Of a stretch of DNA of 8,653 nt, positions 1 to 6,218 are shown one piece after another. A program made the position numbers and the translations under genes. Below the pieces are notes generated by a model, which made no database searches, was not told the DNA's origin, and was given only the letters and a program-made list of their open reading frames with translations. The number at the start of each line of letters is the position of its first letter. Positions within the stretch are counted from its first letter, which is position 1. Origin of the DNA: VBDM01 sp041493345 (GTDB lineage Bacteria > Pseudomonadota > Gammaproteobacteria > Burkholderiales > SG8-39); assembly GCA_041493345.1 (NCBI GenBank), contig JBGPYQ010000140.1:1-8653 (forward strand), in the 5' to 3' direction.

Positions 1-2
1 CG

Positions 3-89
3 ATCGAAGTCTTGATGCTTGCTCGGCGTAAACGCGGCGCCCTCGCGCGAATCGGCCGCGCCGGCGCGGCGAACCGGAGCAGCCCATGA
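3..89 (+). CDS. ccmD: CcmD, C-terminal fragment (5' end outside window)
   Basis: This is an open frame running in from the window edge and encoding the last 28 residues, beginning IEVLMLARRKRG and ending in SSP. CcmD is a very small single-helix membrane protein that helps release haem-loaded CcmE from the CcmABC transporter complex. The visible part fits the end of its transmembrane helix followed by the basic cytoplasmic tail (ARRKR, then further Arg) typical of CcmD. The stop codon overlaps the ccmE start as ATGA, the usual ccmD-ccmE arrangement in System I operons. Identification rests on this short tail and on gene order; the N-terminal helix cannot be seen. Too short to appear as a long ORF. 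Confidence 0.8.
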   Translation: MEVLMLARRKRGALARIGRAGAANRSSP

Positions 90-565
90 AGCCACGACAC
101 AAGCGCTTGGCGATGATCGGCGGCGGCATCGCCGCTCTCGGCATTGCCGCCACGCTGATATTGAGCGCATTCAACCGCAACCTCGTTTTCTTCTTCACCC
201 CGACGCAGGTCGCGGCCAACGAAGCGCCGCAGGGACGCACGTTTCGCATCGGCGGGCTGGTCGCGCCCGGCAGCGTGAAACGCCAGCCGGACGGCGTCAC
301 GGTGCAGTTCGTGGTCACCGACACCGCCAAGGACCTTGTCGTCGCCTATCGCGGCATCCTTCCCGACCTGTTCCGCGAGGGCAAGGGCGTGGTGACGCAG
401 GGCCGGCTTTCCGGCGACGGCGTGTTTCAGGCGACCGAGGTGCTCGCCAAGCACGACGAGAACTACATGCCGCCCGAGGCGGCGGCGGCGCTCAAGCAGG
501 CGCACGCTGTAAACGAGAAGGCGGCGAAGACCCTCGTCGTCCCGAAGAGCGGAGACCGCCGATGA
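86..565 (+). CDS. ccmE: Cytochrome c maturation haem chaperone CcmE
   Basis: CcmE is the periplasmic haem chaperone of System I. It binds haem covalently, receives it from CcmABCD and hands it to CcmF/CcmH for ligation to apocytochrome c. The 159-residue length is normal for the family. Residues 1-7 are basic and cytoplasmic, about 9-28 form the single membrane anchor, and the rest is the periplasmic OB-fold domain. The signature LAKHDENYMPPE lies at about 120-131; its His123 is the expected covalent haem attachment residue and Tyr127 the expected axial ligand, giving the HxxxY form. A GGAG ribosome binding site lies 6 bases upstream of the ATG. The gene overlaps ccmD and ccmF by ATGA. The C-terminal tail after residue 131 is Ala/Lys-rich and probably flexible. 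Confidence 0.97.
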   Translation: MKPRHKRLAMIGGGIAALGIAATLILSAFNRNLVFFFTPTQVAANEAPQGRTFRIGGLVAPGSVKRQPDGVTVQFVVTDTAKDLVVAYRGILPDLFREGKGVVTQGRLSGDGVFQATEVLAKHDENYMPPEAAAALKQAHAVNEKAAKTLVVPKSGDRR

Positions 566-2544
566 TTCCGGAAGTCGGGCAGTTCGCGCTGGCGCTGGCC
601 TTGTGCGTTTCGATCGCCCAGGGCGTGGCGGGGCTCGCCGGCGCGGCGCGCCGCGACGTCGCATGGATGAGCGTGGCGCGCCCCGCGGCCCTGGCACAGG
701 CCATCCTGATCGCCATCGCCTTCGGCTGCCTCACCTACGCCTTCGCCACCAAAGACTTCAGCGTTGCCTACGTGGCGTCCAATTCCAACTCGGCGCTGCC
801 CCTTCAGTACCGCATCGCAGCCGTGTGGGGCGGACACGAGGGCTCGCTGCTGCTCTGGACTCTGATGCTGGGAGTGTGGATGGTGGCCGTGACCATGTTC
901 AGCAGCCATCTGCCGGACGAAATGGTGGCGCGGGTCCTGGGCGTGATGGGCCTGCTGAGCGGCGGATTCCTGTCCTTCATGCTGTTCACTTCGAACCCGT
1001 TCTCGCGGCTCTTTCCCGCGCCCGCGGACGGGCACGATTTGAATCCTCTGCTGCAGGACCCCGGCATGGTGATTCATCCGCCGATGCTGTACATGGGCTA
1101 TGTCGGGTTCTCGGTCGCGTTCTCGTTCGCCATCGCGGCGCTGTTGGGCGGGCGCCTGGACGCCGCGTGGGCGCGGTGGTCGCGCCCATGGACCTCAGTG
1201 GCCTGGATTTTTCTTACCCTTGGAATCGCGCTCGGCAGCGGCTGGGCGTACTACGAGCTCGGCTGGGGCGGCTGGTGGTTCTGGGATCCGGTGGAGAACG
1301 CCTCCTTCATGCCCTGGCTGATGGGCACGGCGCTGATACATTCGCTCGCGGTGACAGAAAAACGCGGCGGCTTCCGCAGCTGGACGGTGCTGCTCGCGAT
1401 CCTGACTTTCGCCTTGAGCCTGCTCGGGACGTTCCTGGTGCGCTCAGGCGTGCTCACGTCGGTGCATGCCTTCGCCACCGACCCGGCACGCGGCATTTTC
1501 ATTCTCGTGTTTCTCGCGCTGGTGATTGGCGGTTCATTCCTGCTGTTCGCCTGGCGCACATCCCGGATCGGCCTGGGCGGCCACTTCGAAGTCGTGTCGC
1601 GCGAATCCATGCTGCTCACGAACAACGTGCTGCTCGTGGCAGCGGCGGGCTCGATATTGCTCGGCACGCTTTATCCCCTGGTGCTCGACGCGCTGGATCT
1701 TGGAAAGATTTCAGTCGGCCCGCCCTATTTCGAGGCGGTGTTCGCGTCGCTGATGGCGCCGGCCCTGTTTCTCATGGGCGTGGGCCCGATCACGCGGTGG
1801 AAAAAAGCCGAGCTTCCCGAGCTGGCGGTCCGGCTGCGCTGGGCATTCGCGGTCAGTCTCGCCACCGCGATCCTGCTGCCCTTCGCGCTGGGGCGCTGGA
1901 GTGCGCTGGTGAGCTTCGGCCTGCTGCTTTCCGCATGGATCGCGGCGAGCAGCTTCGTGCATCTGCGGGAGCGGGTGAAGAACGCGGCCACCGGCGCCGG
2001 CACGTGGTCGCGGCTGCGCACGACCCCCCTCGGATACTACGGAATGCTGGTTGCGCATCTGGGCGTCGCGGTGTTCGTGGCCGGGGTCACCCTGGTCAAG
2101 GGGTACGAGAGCGAGAAGGACGTGAAAATGGAGGCGGGGGATACGATCGAGGTCGGCGGCTATGCCTTCCGGTTCGACGGAGTGGGGAACGTGACCGGTC
2201 CGAATTATGTCGCCGCGCGCGCCACCATTCATGTCAGCAAGGGCGGCAATACCGTCACCGTCCTGTACCCGGAAAGGCGGATTTATCCGTCCCAGCAAAT
2301 GCCGATGACCGAAGCGGCGATCGATCCGGGCGTCACACGCGACCTGTACGTGTCGCTCGGCGACGCGCTCAGCCCGACCACATGGCTGGTGCGCGTCCAG
2401 CACAAGCCTTTCATCGACTGGATCTGGGGGGGCTGCCTGCTCATGGCGATCGGCGGGCTCATTGCGGTGAGCGACCGCAGATACCGCATCCCTTCCTCGC
2501 GCCCGGCTGATGCCGCCATGGCCGGCGTCGCCGCCCGGCCATGA
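562..2544 (+). CDS. ccmF: Haem lyase subunit CcmF (cytochrome c-type biogenesis)
   Basis: CcmF is the large polytopic inner-membrane subunit of the System I haem lyase, which takes haem from CcmE and attaches it to CXXCH cysteines of apocytochromes. The 660-residue length matches the family (E. coli about 650). The protein is almost all hydrophobic helices. It carries the tryptophan-rich haem-handling motif GWGGWWFWDPVEN at residues 234-246, plus the WGGHEGS element from residue 89. The four histidines expected as haem ligands are present: His172 (IHPPMLY), His260 (LIHSLAV), His302 (SVHAFATDP) and His499 (VAHLGVAVF). A soluble periplasmic region follows His499, and a last helix lies at about 617-638. 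The ATG at 562 was chosen because GGAG sits 7 bases upstream and it overlaps the ccmE stop. The frame stays open further upstream, but that extension overlaps ccmE and is not protein-like. Confidence 0.97.
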   Translation: MIPEVGQFALALALCVSIAQGVAGLAGAARRDVAWMSVARPAALAQAILIAIAFGCLTYAFATKDFSVAYVASNSNSALPLQYRIAAVWGGHEGSLLLWTLMLGVWMVAVTMFSSHLPDEMVARVLGVMGLLSGGFLSFMLFTSNPFSRLFPAPADGHDLNPLLQDPGMVIHPPMLYMGYVGFSVAFSFAIAALLGGRLDAAWARWSRPWTSVAWIFLTLGIALGSGWAYYELGWGGWWFWDPVENASFMPWLMGTALIHSLAVTEKRGGFRSWTVLLAILTFALSLLGTFLVRSGVLTSVHAFATDPARGIFILVFLALVIGGSFLLFAWRTSRIGLGGHFEVVSRESMLLTNNVLLVAAAGSILLGTLYPLVLDALDLGKISVGPPYFEAVFASLMAPALFLMGVGPITRWKKAELPELAVRLRWAFAVSLATAILLPFALGRWSALVSFGLLLSAWIAASSFVHLRERVKNAATGAGTWSRLRTTPLGYYGMLVAHLGVAVFVAGVTLVKGYESEKDVKMEAGDTIEVGGYAFRFDGVGNVTGPNYVAARATIHVSKGGNTVTVLYPERRIYPSQQMPMTEAAIDPGVTRDLYVSLGDALSPTTWLVRVQHKPFIDWIWGGCLLMAIGGLIAVSDRRYRIPSSRPADAAMAGVAARP

Positions 2545-3068
2545 CGCGTCACTTTCTGCCGCTGGCGATCTTCGCGGCCCTGATCGTCCTGCTGGGCGTG
2601 GGGCTGACGCTCAATCCGCGTGAAGTTCCGTCGCCGCTCGTGGGAAAACCCGCGCCCCATTTCGAGCTTCCGCAGCTGCACCAGCCGGCAAAGACCTTCT
2701 CGCAGAAGGACATGATCGGCAAGGTGTGGCTGCTCAACGTCTGGGCATCGTGGTGCGTGAGCTGCCGCGAGGAGCATCCGGTGCTGCTCGACCTCGCGAA
2801 GAGCGGCCTGGTGCCGATCTTCGGACTGGACTACAAGGACACACGCGAGGAGGGCCTGCCCTGGCTGCGCCGGATGGGCGATCCCTACCAGCTTTCGGCC
2901 TTCGACGGCGACGGCAGGATCGGCATCGATTACGGCGTCTACGGCGTGCCGGAAACCTACCTCATCGACAAGCACGGCATCATCCGCTACAAGCGCATCG
3001 GACCGCTCACACCCGAAATCGTGAGGCAGAAGCTCGTTCCCCTAGTGAATGAGCTCAACCGTGGCTAG
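2541..3068 (+). CDS. ccmG: Thiol:disulfide interchange protein CcmG/DsbE
   Basis: CcmG is a membrane-anchored periplasmic thioredoxin that keeps the haem-binding cysteines of apocytochrome c (directly or via CcmH) reduced before haem ligation. The protein has 175 residues. An N-terminal signal anchor lies at about 5-23, followed by a thioredoxin-like domain. The active site WASWCVSC places the redox cysteines at Cys72 and Cys75. The cis-proline loop reads YGVPETY with Pro137, and the GVPET sequence is typical of the CcmG/DsbE branch rather than of general thioredoxins. The acidic residues seen around the active site (REEHP) also fit this branch. Its start overlaps the ccmF stop by ATGA. There is no clear Shine-Dalgarno sequence, which suggests translational coupling. 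Confidence 0.96.
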   Translation: MTRHFLPLAIFAALIVLLGVGLTLNPREVPSPLVGKPAPHFELPQLHQPAKTFSQKDMIGKVWLLNVWASWCVSCREEHPVLLDLAKSGLVPIFGLDYKDTREEGLPWLRRMGDPYQLSAFDGDGRIGIDYGVYGVPETYLIDKHGIIRYKRIGPLTPEIVRQKLVPLVNELNRG

Positions 3069-3528
3069 GACGATCGCATTCCTTCTCGCACTGGCATCGG
3101 CTCACCCGGCTTGGGCCCGGGACGCAACGCCGGCGGCCGCAGACCTGGTCCTGGAGCAGCGCGTGATGGCGCTCGCCGCCGAACTGCGCTGCCTGGTGTG
3201 CCAGAACCAGACCCTTGCGGATTCAAACGCCGATCTTGCGGTCGACCTCAGGAACCAGATTCGCGAAAAGATGAAGCAGGGCGTCGGCGAGGCCGACATC
3301 GTGGATTTCTTTGTCGCGCGCTACGGCGATTTCGTGCTCTATCGCCCGCCGTTCAAGGCCACAACGGCATTGTTGTGGCTTGGGCCGCTGATTCTTTTCG
3401 CGGCGGGGCTGGTGACGCTTTTCAACCGCATCAGGCGCAGGCGAATACCGGAAGAAATCAATCTGACCGACGCCGAGCGCGAGCGCGTTCGCGATCTGCT
3501 TGCAGATAACAAGCCGAACCAGCGATGA
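3049..3528 (+). CDS. ccmH: Cytochrome c maturation oxidoreductase CcmH (CcmL-type)
   Basis: CcmH is a periplasm-facing thiol oxidoreductase of the haem lyase complex, thought to work with CcmG to reduce the apocytochrome CXXCH disulfide. This 159-residue form has a cleavable N-terminal signal (about 1-23, ending PAWA) and a three-helix redox domain with the family signature LRCLVCQNQ, cysteines 48 and 51. One transmembrane helix at about 104-125 precedes a basic cytoplasmic tail. It corresponds to only the N-terminal half of the fused E. coli CcmH; the TPR half is the separate downstream gene. The start is uncertain: ATG at 3049 gives a 20-base overlap with ccmG, while an in-frame GTG at 3061 gives an 8-base overlap. 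Neither has a strong ribosome binding site. Confidence 0.95.
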   Translation: MSSTVARTIAFLLALASAHPAWARDATPAAADLVLEQRVMALAAELRCLVCQNQTLADSNADLAVDLRNQIREKMKQGVGEADIVDFFVARYGDFVLYRPPFKATTALLWLGPLILFAAGLVTLFNRIRRRRIPEEINLTDAERERVRDLLADNKPNQR

Positions 3529-4766
3529 CCGTGTTCGTCGCCGTCAGCACGCTGCTCGTCGCCGGGGCGCTGCTTTTCATCGTGCCGCCGCTCTTGCGGC
3601 GGCACCGCGACTCGGGCGTCTCGCTCGAGGGCACCAATCTCGCGGTGTATCGGGATCAACTTCGCGAGCTGGAAGTCGATCTGCGGGCCGGAACGCTGGC
3701 GGCGGACCAGTACGACAAGGCGCGGCGCGAGCTCGAGAAGCGCATGCTCGAGGACGTGGGCACCGGCGAGCCGGCCGCAAGCCGGCCCCGCCGGGCCCCT
3801 GCAGCCGCGATCGCGGCTGGAATCGCAATTCCTCTTTGCGCGCTGGCGATCTACCTGATTGCGGGAAATCCGCGCGCGCTTGCGCCGGAATCCGCCGGCG
3901 CCGGCGATTCCGCTCACGCCGCGAACGGTCTGCAGCTCCAGGCATTGGTCGTCCGGCTTGCGGCCCGCCTCAAGAATAATCCGGAAGATGCCGAGGGCTG
4001 GATATTGCTCGGCCACTCGTATGGCGCGCTGGGCCGGTTCGCCGATGCAGCCGCGGCGTACTCCAAGGCCGCCGTGCGCATGCCGCAGGACGCCCAACTG
4101 CTGGCGGATTACGCCGATGCGCTCGCCATGGCGCAGGGCGGCCGGCTTCAGGGGGAGCCGGAAAAAATCATCGCCCGGGCGCTGAAAGCCGATCCCCGGA
4201 ACCTCAAGGCGCTCGCGCTCGCCGGCACCATTGCATTCGACAAAAAGGACTACTCCGGGGCCGTCGATCACTGGGAGCGGATTCTGGATCTGGCGCCGCA
4301 GGATTCGGAATTCGTCCAATCGGTCCGCACCAGCGTGGCCGAGGCGCGGGCCTTGCTGGGCGAGCGCGCTCCGCCCCGGAAGCAGGCTCGGCTCCCGGAC
4401 GCCGGTACCGGCGCCGGCAGGATCAGCGGAGTGGCCAGGCTGTCGCCGGCATTGGCGGGCAAGGTCGGGCCTGCCGACACCGTATTCATTTTCGCCCGGG
4501 CCGCCGAGGGCCCGCGCATGCCGCTCGCGGTGACACGCAAGCAGGTACGCGACCTGCCCGTCGCCTTCAGGCTCGACGACTCGATGGCGATGGCGCCGAC
4601 GGCGAAGCTTTCGGATCATGCGCGGGTGGTCGTCGGAGCGCGCATCTCGAAAAGCGGCAACCCCACCCCGCAGCCGGGCGACCTCGAGGGGTTGAGCGCT
4701 CCGGTGAAGCCAGGCGATGCCGGCGTGGTCATCGTGATCGACCGGGAATTGCGCGATAAGAAGTAG
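3525..4766 (+). CDS. ccmI: Apocytochrome chaperone CcmI (CycH), TPR protein
   Basis: CcmI binds the C-terminus of apocytochromes c and presents them to the CcmFH haem lyase. The 413-residue protein has the family layout. A first transmembrane helix lies at about 3-24, followed by a short cytoplasmic loop whose sequence (YRDQLRELEVDLRAG) is the conserved CcmI N-terminal motif. A second transmembrane helix at about 93-113 leads into a periplasmic TPR region at about 135-280, with helical pairs such as AEGWILLGHSYGALGR. A C-terminal beta-rich domain at about 298-409 begins ISGVARLSPAL and resembles the domain of the longer CcmI/NrfG-type proteins. The start overlaps the ccmH stop by ATGA. It is the last gene of the ccm block, because a long non-coding interval follows. 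Confidence 0.93.
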   Translation: MTVFVAVSTLLVAGALLFIVPPLLRRHRDSGVSLEGTNLAVYRDQLRELEVDLRAGTLAADQYDKARRELEKRMLEDVGTGEPAASRPRRAPAAAIAAGIAIPLCALAIYLIAGNPRALAPESAGAGDSAHAANGLQLQALVVRLAARLKNNPEDAEGWILLGHSYGALGRFADAAAAYSKAAVRMPQDAQLLADYADALAMAQGGRLQGEPEKIIARALKADPRNLKALALAGTIAFDKKDYSGAVDHWERILDLAPQDSEFVQSVRTSVAEARALLGERAPPRKQARLPDAGTGAGRISGVARLSPALAGKVGPADTVFIFARAAEGPRMPLAVTRKQVRDLPVAFRLDDSMAMAPTAKLSDHARVVVGARISKSGNPTPQPGDLEGLSAPVKPGDAGVVIVIDRELRDKK

Positions 4767-4779
4767 GCACCGCATTCCC

Positions 4780-4805
4780 CGTTTCCCGGCCTGAAAGTGG
4801 AAACG
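4780..4805 (+). terminator. Weak hairpin 14 bases after ccmI
   Basis: CGTTTCC (4780-4786) and GGAAACG (4799-4805) form a perfect 7-bp stem with a 12-base loop. No T-run follows, so it is not a textbook intrinsic terminator. It may mark the 3' end of the ccm transcript together with the next hairpin, or be chance. Confidence 0.3.
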
Positions 4806-4813
4806 TACTCAAC

Positions 4814-4831
4814 TCGGGCTGCCCCGCCCGA
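4814..4831 (+). terminator. GC-rich hairpin after ccmI
   Basis: TCGGGC (4814-4819) and GCCCGA (4826-4831) form a 6-bp GC-rich stem with a 6-base loop. It lies between the last ccm gene and the cytochrome promoter region. No T-tract follows. It could be a Rho-assisted or weak terminator; position is the main support. Confidence 0.3.
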
Positions 4832-4854
4832 TACTCACGTCGCTGCATACCTCC

Positions 4855-4884
4855 TATCTATATCTATATCTATATCTATATCTA
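4855..4884. repeat. Hexanucleotide tandem repeat (TATCTA)5
   Basis: Five perfect, uninterrupted copies of TATCTA are directly visible, with no degenerate flanking copy. The AT-rich tract stands out in a GC-rich window. It lies in non-coding DNA, about 95-124 bases upstream of the transcription start predicted from the FNR-type box, so a change in copy number would alter upstream promoter spacing rather than a reading frame. Confidence 0.95.
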
Positions 4885-4889
4885 GGCAG

Positions 4890-4910
4890 TTCGGTCTCGC
4901 AATGACCGAA
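4890..4910. promoter_or_regulatory. Operator-like inverted repeat
   Basis: TTCGGTC (4890-4896), a 7-base spacer, and GACCGAA (4904-4910) form a perfect dyad. The 21-base span with two half-turn-spaced arms resembles a site for a dimeric regulator. It sits between the hexamer repeat and the FNR-type box, centred about 79 bases upstream of the predicted start. The cognate regulator is unknown, and it could also act as an RNA hairpin if upstream transcription reads through. Confidence 0.45.
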
Positions 4911-4930
4911 AACTCCAATCCGTTCCCAGA

Positions 4931-4944
4931 TTGATCTAGATCAA
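4931..4944. promoter_or_regulatory. FNR/ANR-type binding site (TTGAT-N4-ATCAA)
   Basis: TTGATCTAGATCAA is a perfect match to the TTGATNNNNATCAA consensus of FNR, ANR and related Crp/Fnr-family oxygen or NO sensors. The dyad extends perfectly to 16 bases (4930-4945). It lies in the only long intergenic region of the window, upstream of the outer-membrane electron-conduit genes. The site implies activation at low oxygen. Whether the regulator is FNR, ANR, DNR or NnrR cannot be told from the box alone. Confidence 0.85.
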
Positions 4945-4963
4945 TTGTCAGGCATTTGCAAGC

Positions 4964-4979
4964 TGTTACTTTTCGATAC
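4964..4979 (+). promoter_or_regulatory. Predicted class II FNR-dependent promoter, extended -10
   Basis: TGT followed by TACTTT (4967-4972) forms an extended -10 element that matches TATAAT at positions 1, 2 and 6. A start about 7 bases later, at about 4979, puts the centre of the FNR-type box (4937.5) at -41.5, the classical position for a class II activated promoter. The weak hexamer without a -35 element is what an activator-dependent promoter would show. The start point is inferred. Confidence 0.55.
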
Positions 4980-5045
4980 AAGGCAGTCGGTCCGTAGCGT
5001 TGCCCCGAATGGACTGGATTGATCGGCTGCAGGCATGAGGATCTT

Positions 5046-5138
5046 GTGAAAGCCGTTTCACCCGAAGAAAGATTAGATGGGTTTGCGAAGTCTGCGCAAA
5101 CCGCCCGTTCGCAGGATAGCGAGACCGAAGCTCTTCGG
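5046..5138 (+). other. Predicted structured 5' leader with three hairpins
   Basis: Three inverted repeats lie in a row in the untranslated leader. GTGAAA/TTTCAC has a 4-base loop (5046-5061). GGTTTGCG/CGCAAACC is an 8-bp stem with a 7-base loop (5080-5102). CCGAAG/CTTCGG is a very tight hairpin (5125-5138). If transcription starts near 4979 the leader is about 256 nt long, unusually long for a bacterial gene. I do not recognise a known riboswitch core. The remaining interval 5139-5221 shows only minor repeats. The reading frame that stays open through this region lacks a ribosome binding site and conserved-looking protein. Confidence 0.4.
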
Positions 5139-5234
5139 ATTCGCGTTGTACCCCTTCCCATGAATCCAACACGCAGCCGTCCAGGCGGCCGCGCCGTAGA
5201 CGTATTGCCAAGGCGCGTATCAGGGAGACTCGAA

Positions 5235-6209
5235 ATGGTGCATAGGTCGCGGTTCAACTGGCCCCGGGCATTCGGGATTTTTTCAGGCGCCTTGCTGCTG
5301 CTCGCCGGCATCCCGGCTCTCGCCGCTGAGCCGGCGGTGGCGGAGGTCTGCAAGGGCTGTCACGCCGCTTATGTCGAAAGCTACGAGGCCTCGATCCATG
5401 GCAAGAAGGGCCATCCAAGAGTCCCGGCCAATGCGGGCGAGTGCACCGCTTGCCACGGGGAGAACGCCCTTGAGCATGCAAAGAAAGGTGGCGGCAGGGG
5501 CGTGGGCGGGATCATCAACCCCGGCCCGCAAAACAAATCCATGTCCGCCGAAGCCAAGGCCAACATCTGCCTCTCCTGTCATTCGGACAACCGCCATCTC
5601 GCCTTCTGGGATTCGGGGCGGCATCGCAAGAATGACGTCGCTTGCACCAACTGTCACAGCACCCACGGCGGGAATCCCAGTCTCTTGAACGTTCAGAATC
5701 CCCCCATCCGCCCGCTCGTGAATACCACGCAAGTGCCGCAACAGGAGGTCTGTTTCACCTGCCACCGCGACATCCGGGCGTTGGTGATGAGGCCTTCGCA
5801 CCACCCGATCCAGGAAGGCAAGGTGAAATGCACGAGCTGCCACAATCCGCACGGCGCGTTAAGCCCCAATATGATCAACGCCGAGAGCATCCGGGAACTG
5901 TGCGTAGGTTGCCACGCGGACAAGCGCGGACCCTTCATGTTCGAGCATCCGCCGGTCGAGGAGAACTGCCTGAATTGCCACAATCCGCACGGCAGCCGCT
6001 CGGTGAAGCTGCTCAAGGAGAAAGTTCCCAACCTCTGCCAGGACTGCCACGATGCCGCGCAGCATCCGGGCAGCGCCTATGACCTGACCGAGTCGTTCCG
6101 GGGCGCAGCCCCCAGCAACCGCTTCTTCGCGCGCGGCTGCCTCAACTGCCACAACGAGATTCACGGTAGCAACGCACCGGCCTCGCGCGGGCGAAGATTC
6201 GTGCGATAG
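5235..6209 (+). CDS. mtoA: Periplasmic decahaem cytochrome c, MtrA/MtoA/PioA/DmsE family
   Basis: This periplasmic multihaem cytochrome carries electrons through an outer-membrane porin. The 324-residue protein has a signal peptide (hydrophobic core about 14-26, cleavage near ALA-A at 28-31) and exactly ten CXXCH motifs starting at Cys39, 70, 112, 137, 173, 199, 223, 245, 268 and 302. Ten haems in about 330 residues, with many extra histidines for bis-His ligation, are the hallmarks of MtrA. Even-numbered haem sites tend to be followed by a His-Gly (CHNPHG, CHSTHG), as in the DmsE-like branch. The ATG at 5235 was chosen because AGGGAG lies 7 bases upstream and a signal peptide follows directly; an in-frame ATG at 5160 has no such site. 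The porin gene follows after 9 bases. MtoA (Fe(II) oxidation), MtrA (metal reduction) and PioA are alternatives that sequence alone cannot separate; DmsE is less likely without dmsAB in view. Confidence 0.93.
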   Translation: MVHRSRFNWPRAFGIFSGALLLLAGIPALAAEPAVAEVCKGCHAAYVESYEASIHGKKGHPRVPANAGECTACHGENALEHAKKGGGRGVGGIINPGPQNKSMSAEAKANICLSCHSDNRHLAFWDSGRHRKNDVACTNCHSTHGGNPSLLNVQNPPIRPLVNTTQVPQQEVCFTCHRDIRALVMRPSHHPIQEGKVKCTSCHNPHGALSPNMINAESIRELCVGCHADKRGPFMFEHPPVEENCLNCHNPHGSRSVKLLKEKVPNLCQDCHDAAQHPGSAYDLTESFRGAAPSNRFFARGCLNCHNEIHGSNAPASRGRRFVR

Positions 6210-6212
6210 GAG
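6208..6212 (+). promoter_or_regulatory. Ribosome binding site that decides the porin start
   Basis: AGGAG overlaps the stop codon of the decahaem cytochrome gene. It directly abuts the first ATG at 6213 but lies an ideal 6 bases from the second ATG at 6219. Initiation at 6219 is therefore preferred, giving MKRT rather than MKMKRT. Confidence 0.7.
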
Positions 6213-6218
6213 ATGAAA

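Noticed and set aside
19..561. Upstream extension of ccmF from a TTG at 19
   Set aside because: It runs out of frame through ccmE, is Arg-rich and unlike any CcmF N-terminus. The ATG at 562 with GGAG is the right start.
603..2510. Second long + frame inside ccmF (635 residues)
   Set aside because: It is an Arg/Gly-rich shadow of ccmF in another frame, lacking domains and hydrophobic pattern.
3339..4775. Long open frame on the - strand (478 residues) opposite ccmH/ccmI
   Set aside because: Its Arg/Gly/His-rich sequence has no recognisable domain, it lies wholly opposite well-supported genes, and it is explained by high GC codon bias.
4855..4884. CRISPR-like array
   Set aside because: Units are six bases with no spacers; this is a simple tandem repeat.
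5046..5138. Cyclic-dinucleotide (GEMM) riboswitch
   Set aside because: CGCAAACC superficially resembles part of the core, but the GNRA tetraloop/receptor arrangement and second conserved strand could not be found.
5019..5234. N-terminal extension of the decahaem cytochrome in the same frame
   Set aside because: An extension would bury the signal peptide. The upstream starts (5019, 5160) lack a ribosome binding site, while 5235 has AGGGAG at ideal spacing.
4835..5353. - strand open frame of 172 residues covering the intergenic region
   Set aside because: It translates the hexamer repeat as Asp-Ile repeats, overlaps the promoter elements and the mtoA start, and shows no domain or ribosome binding site.
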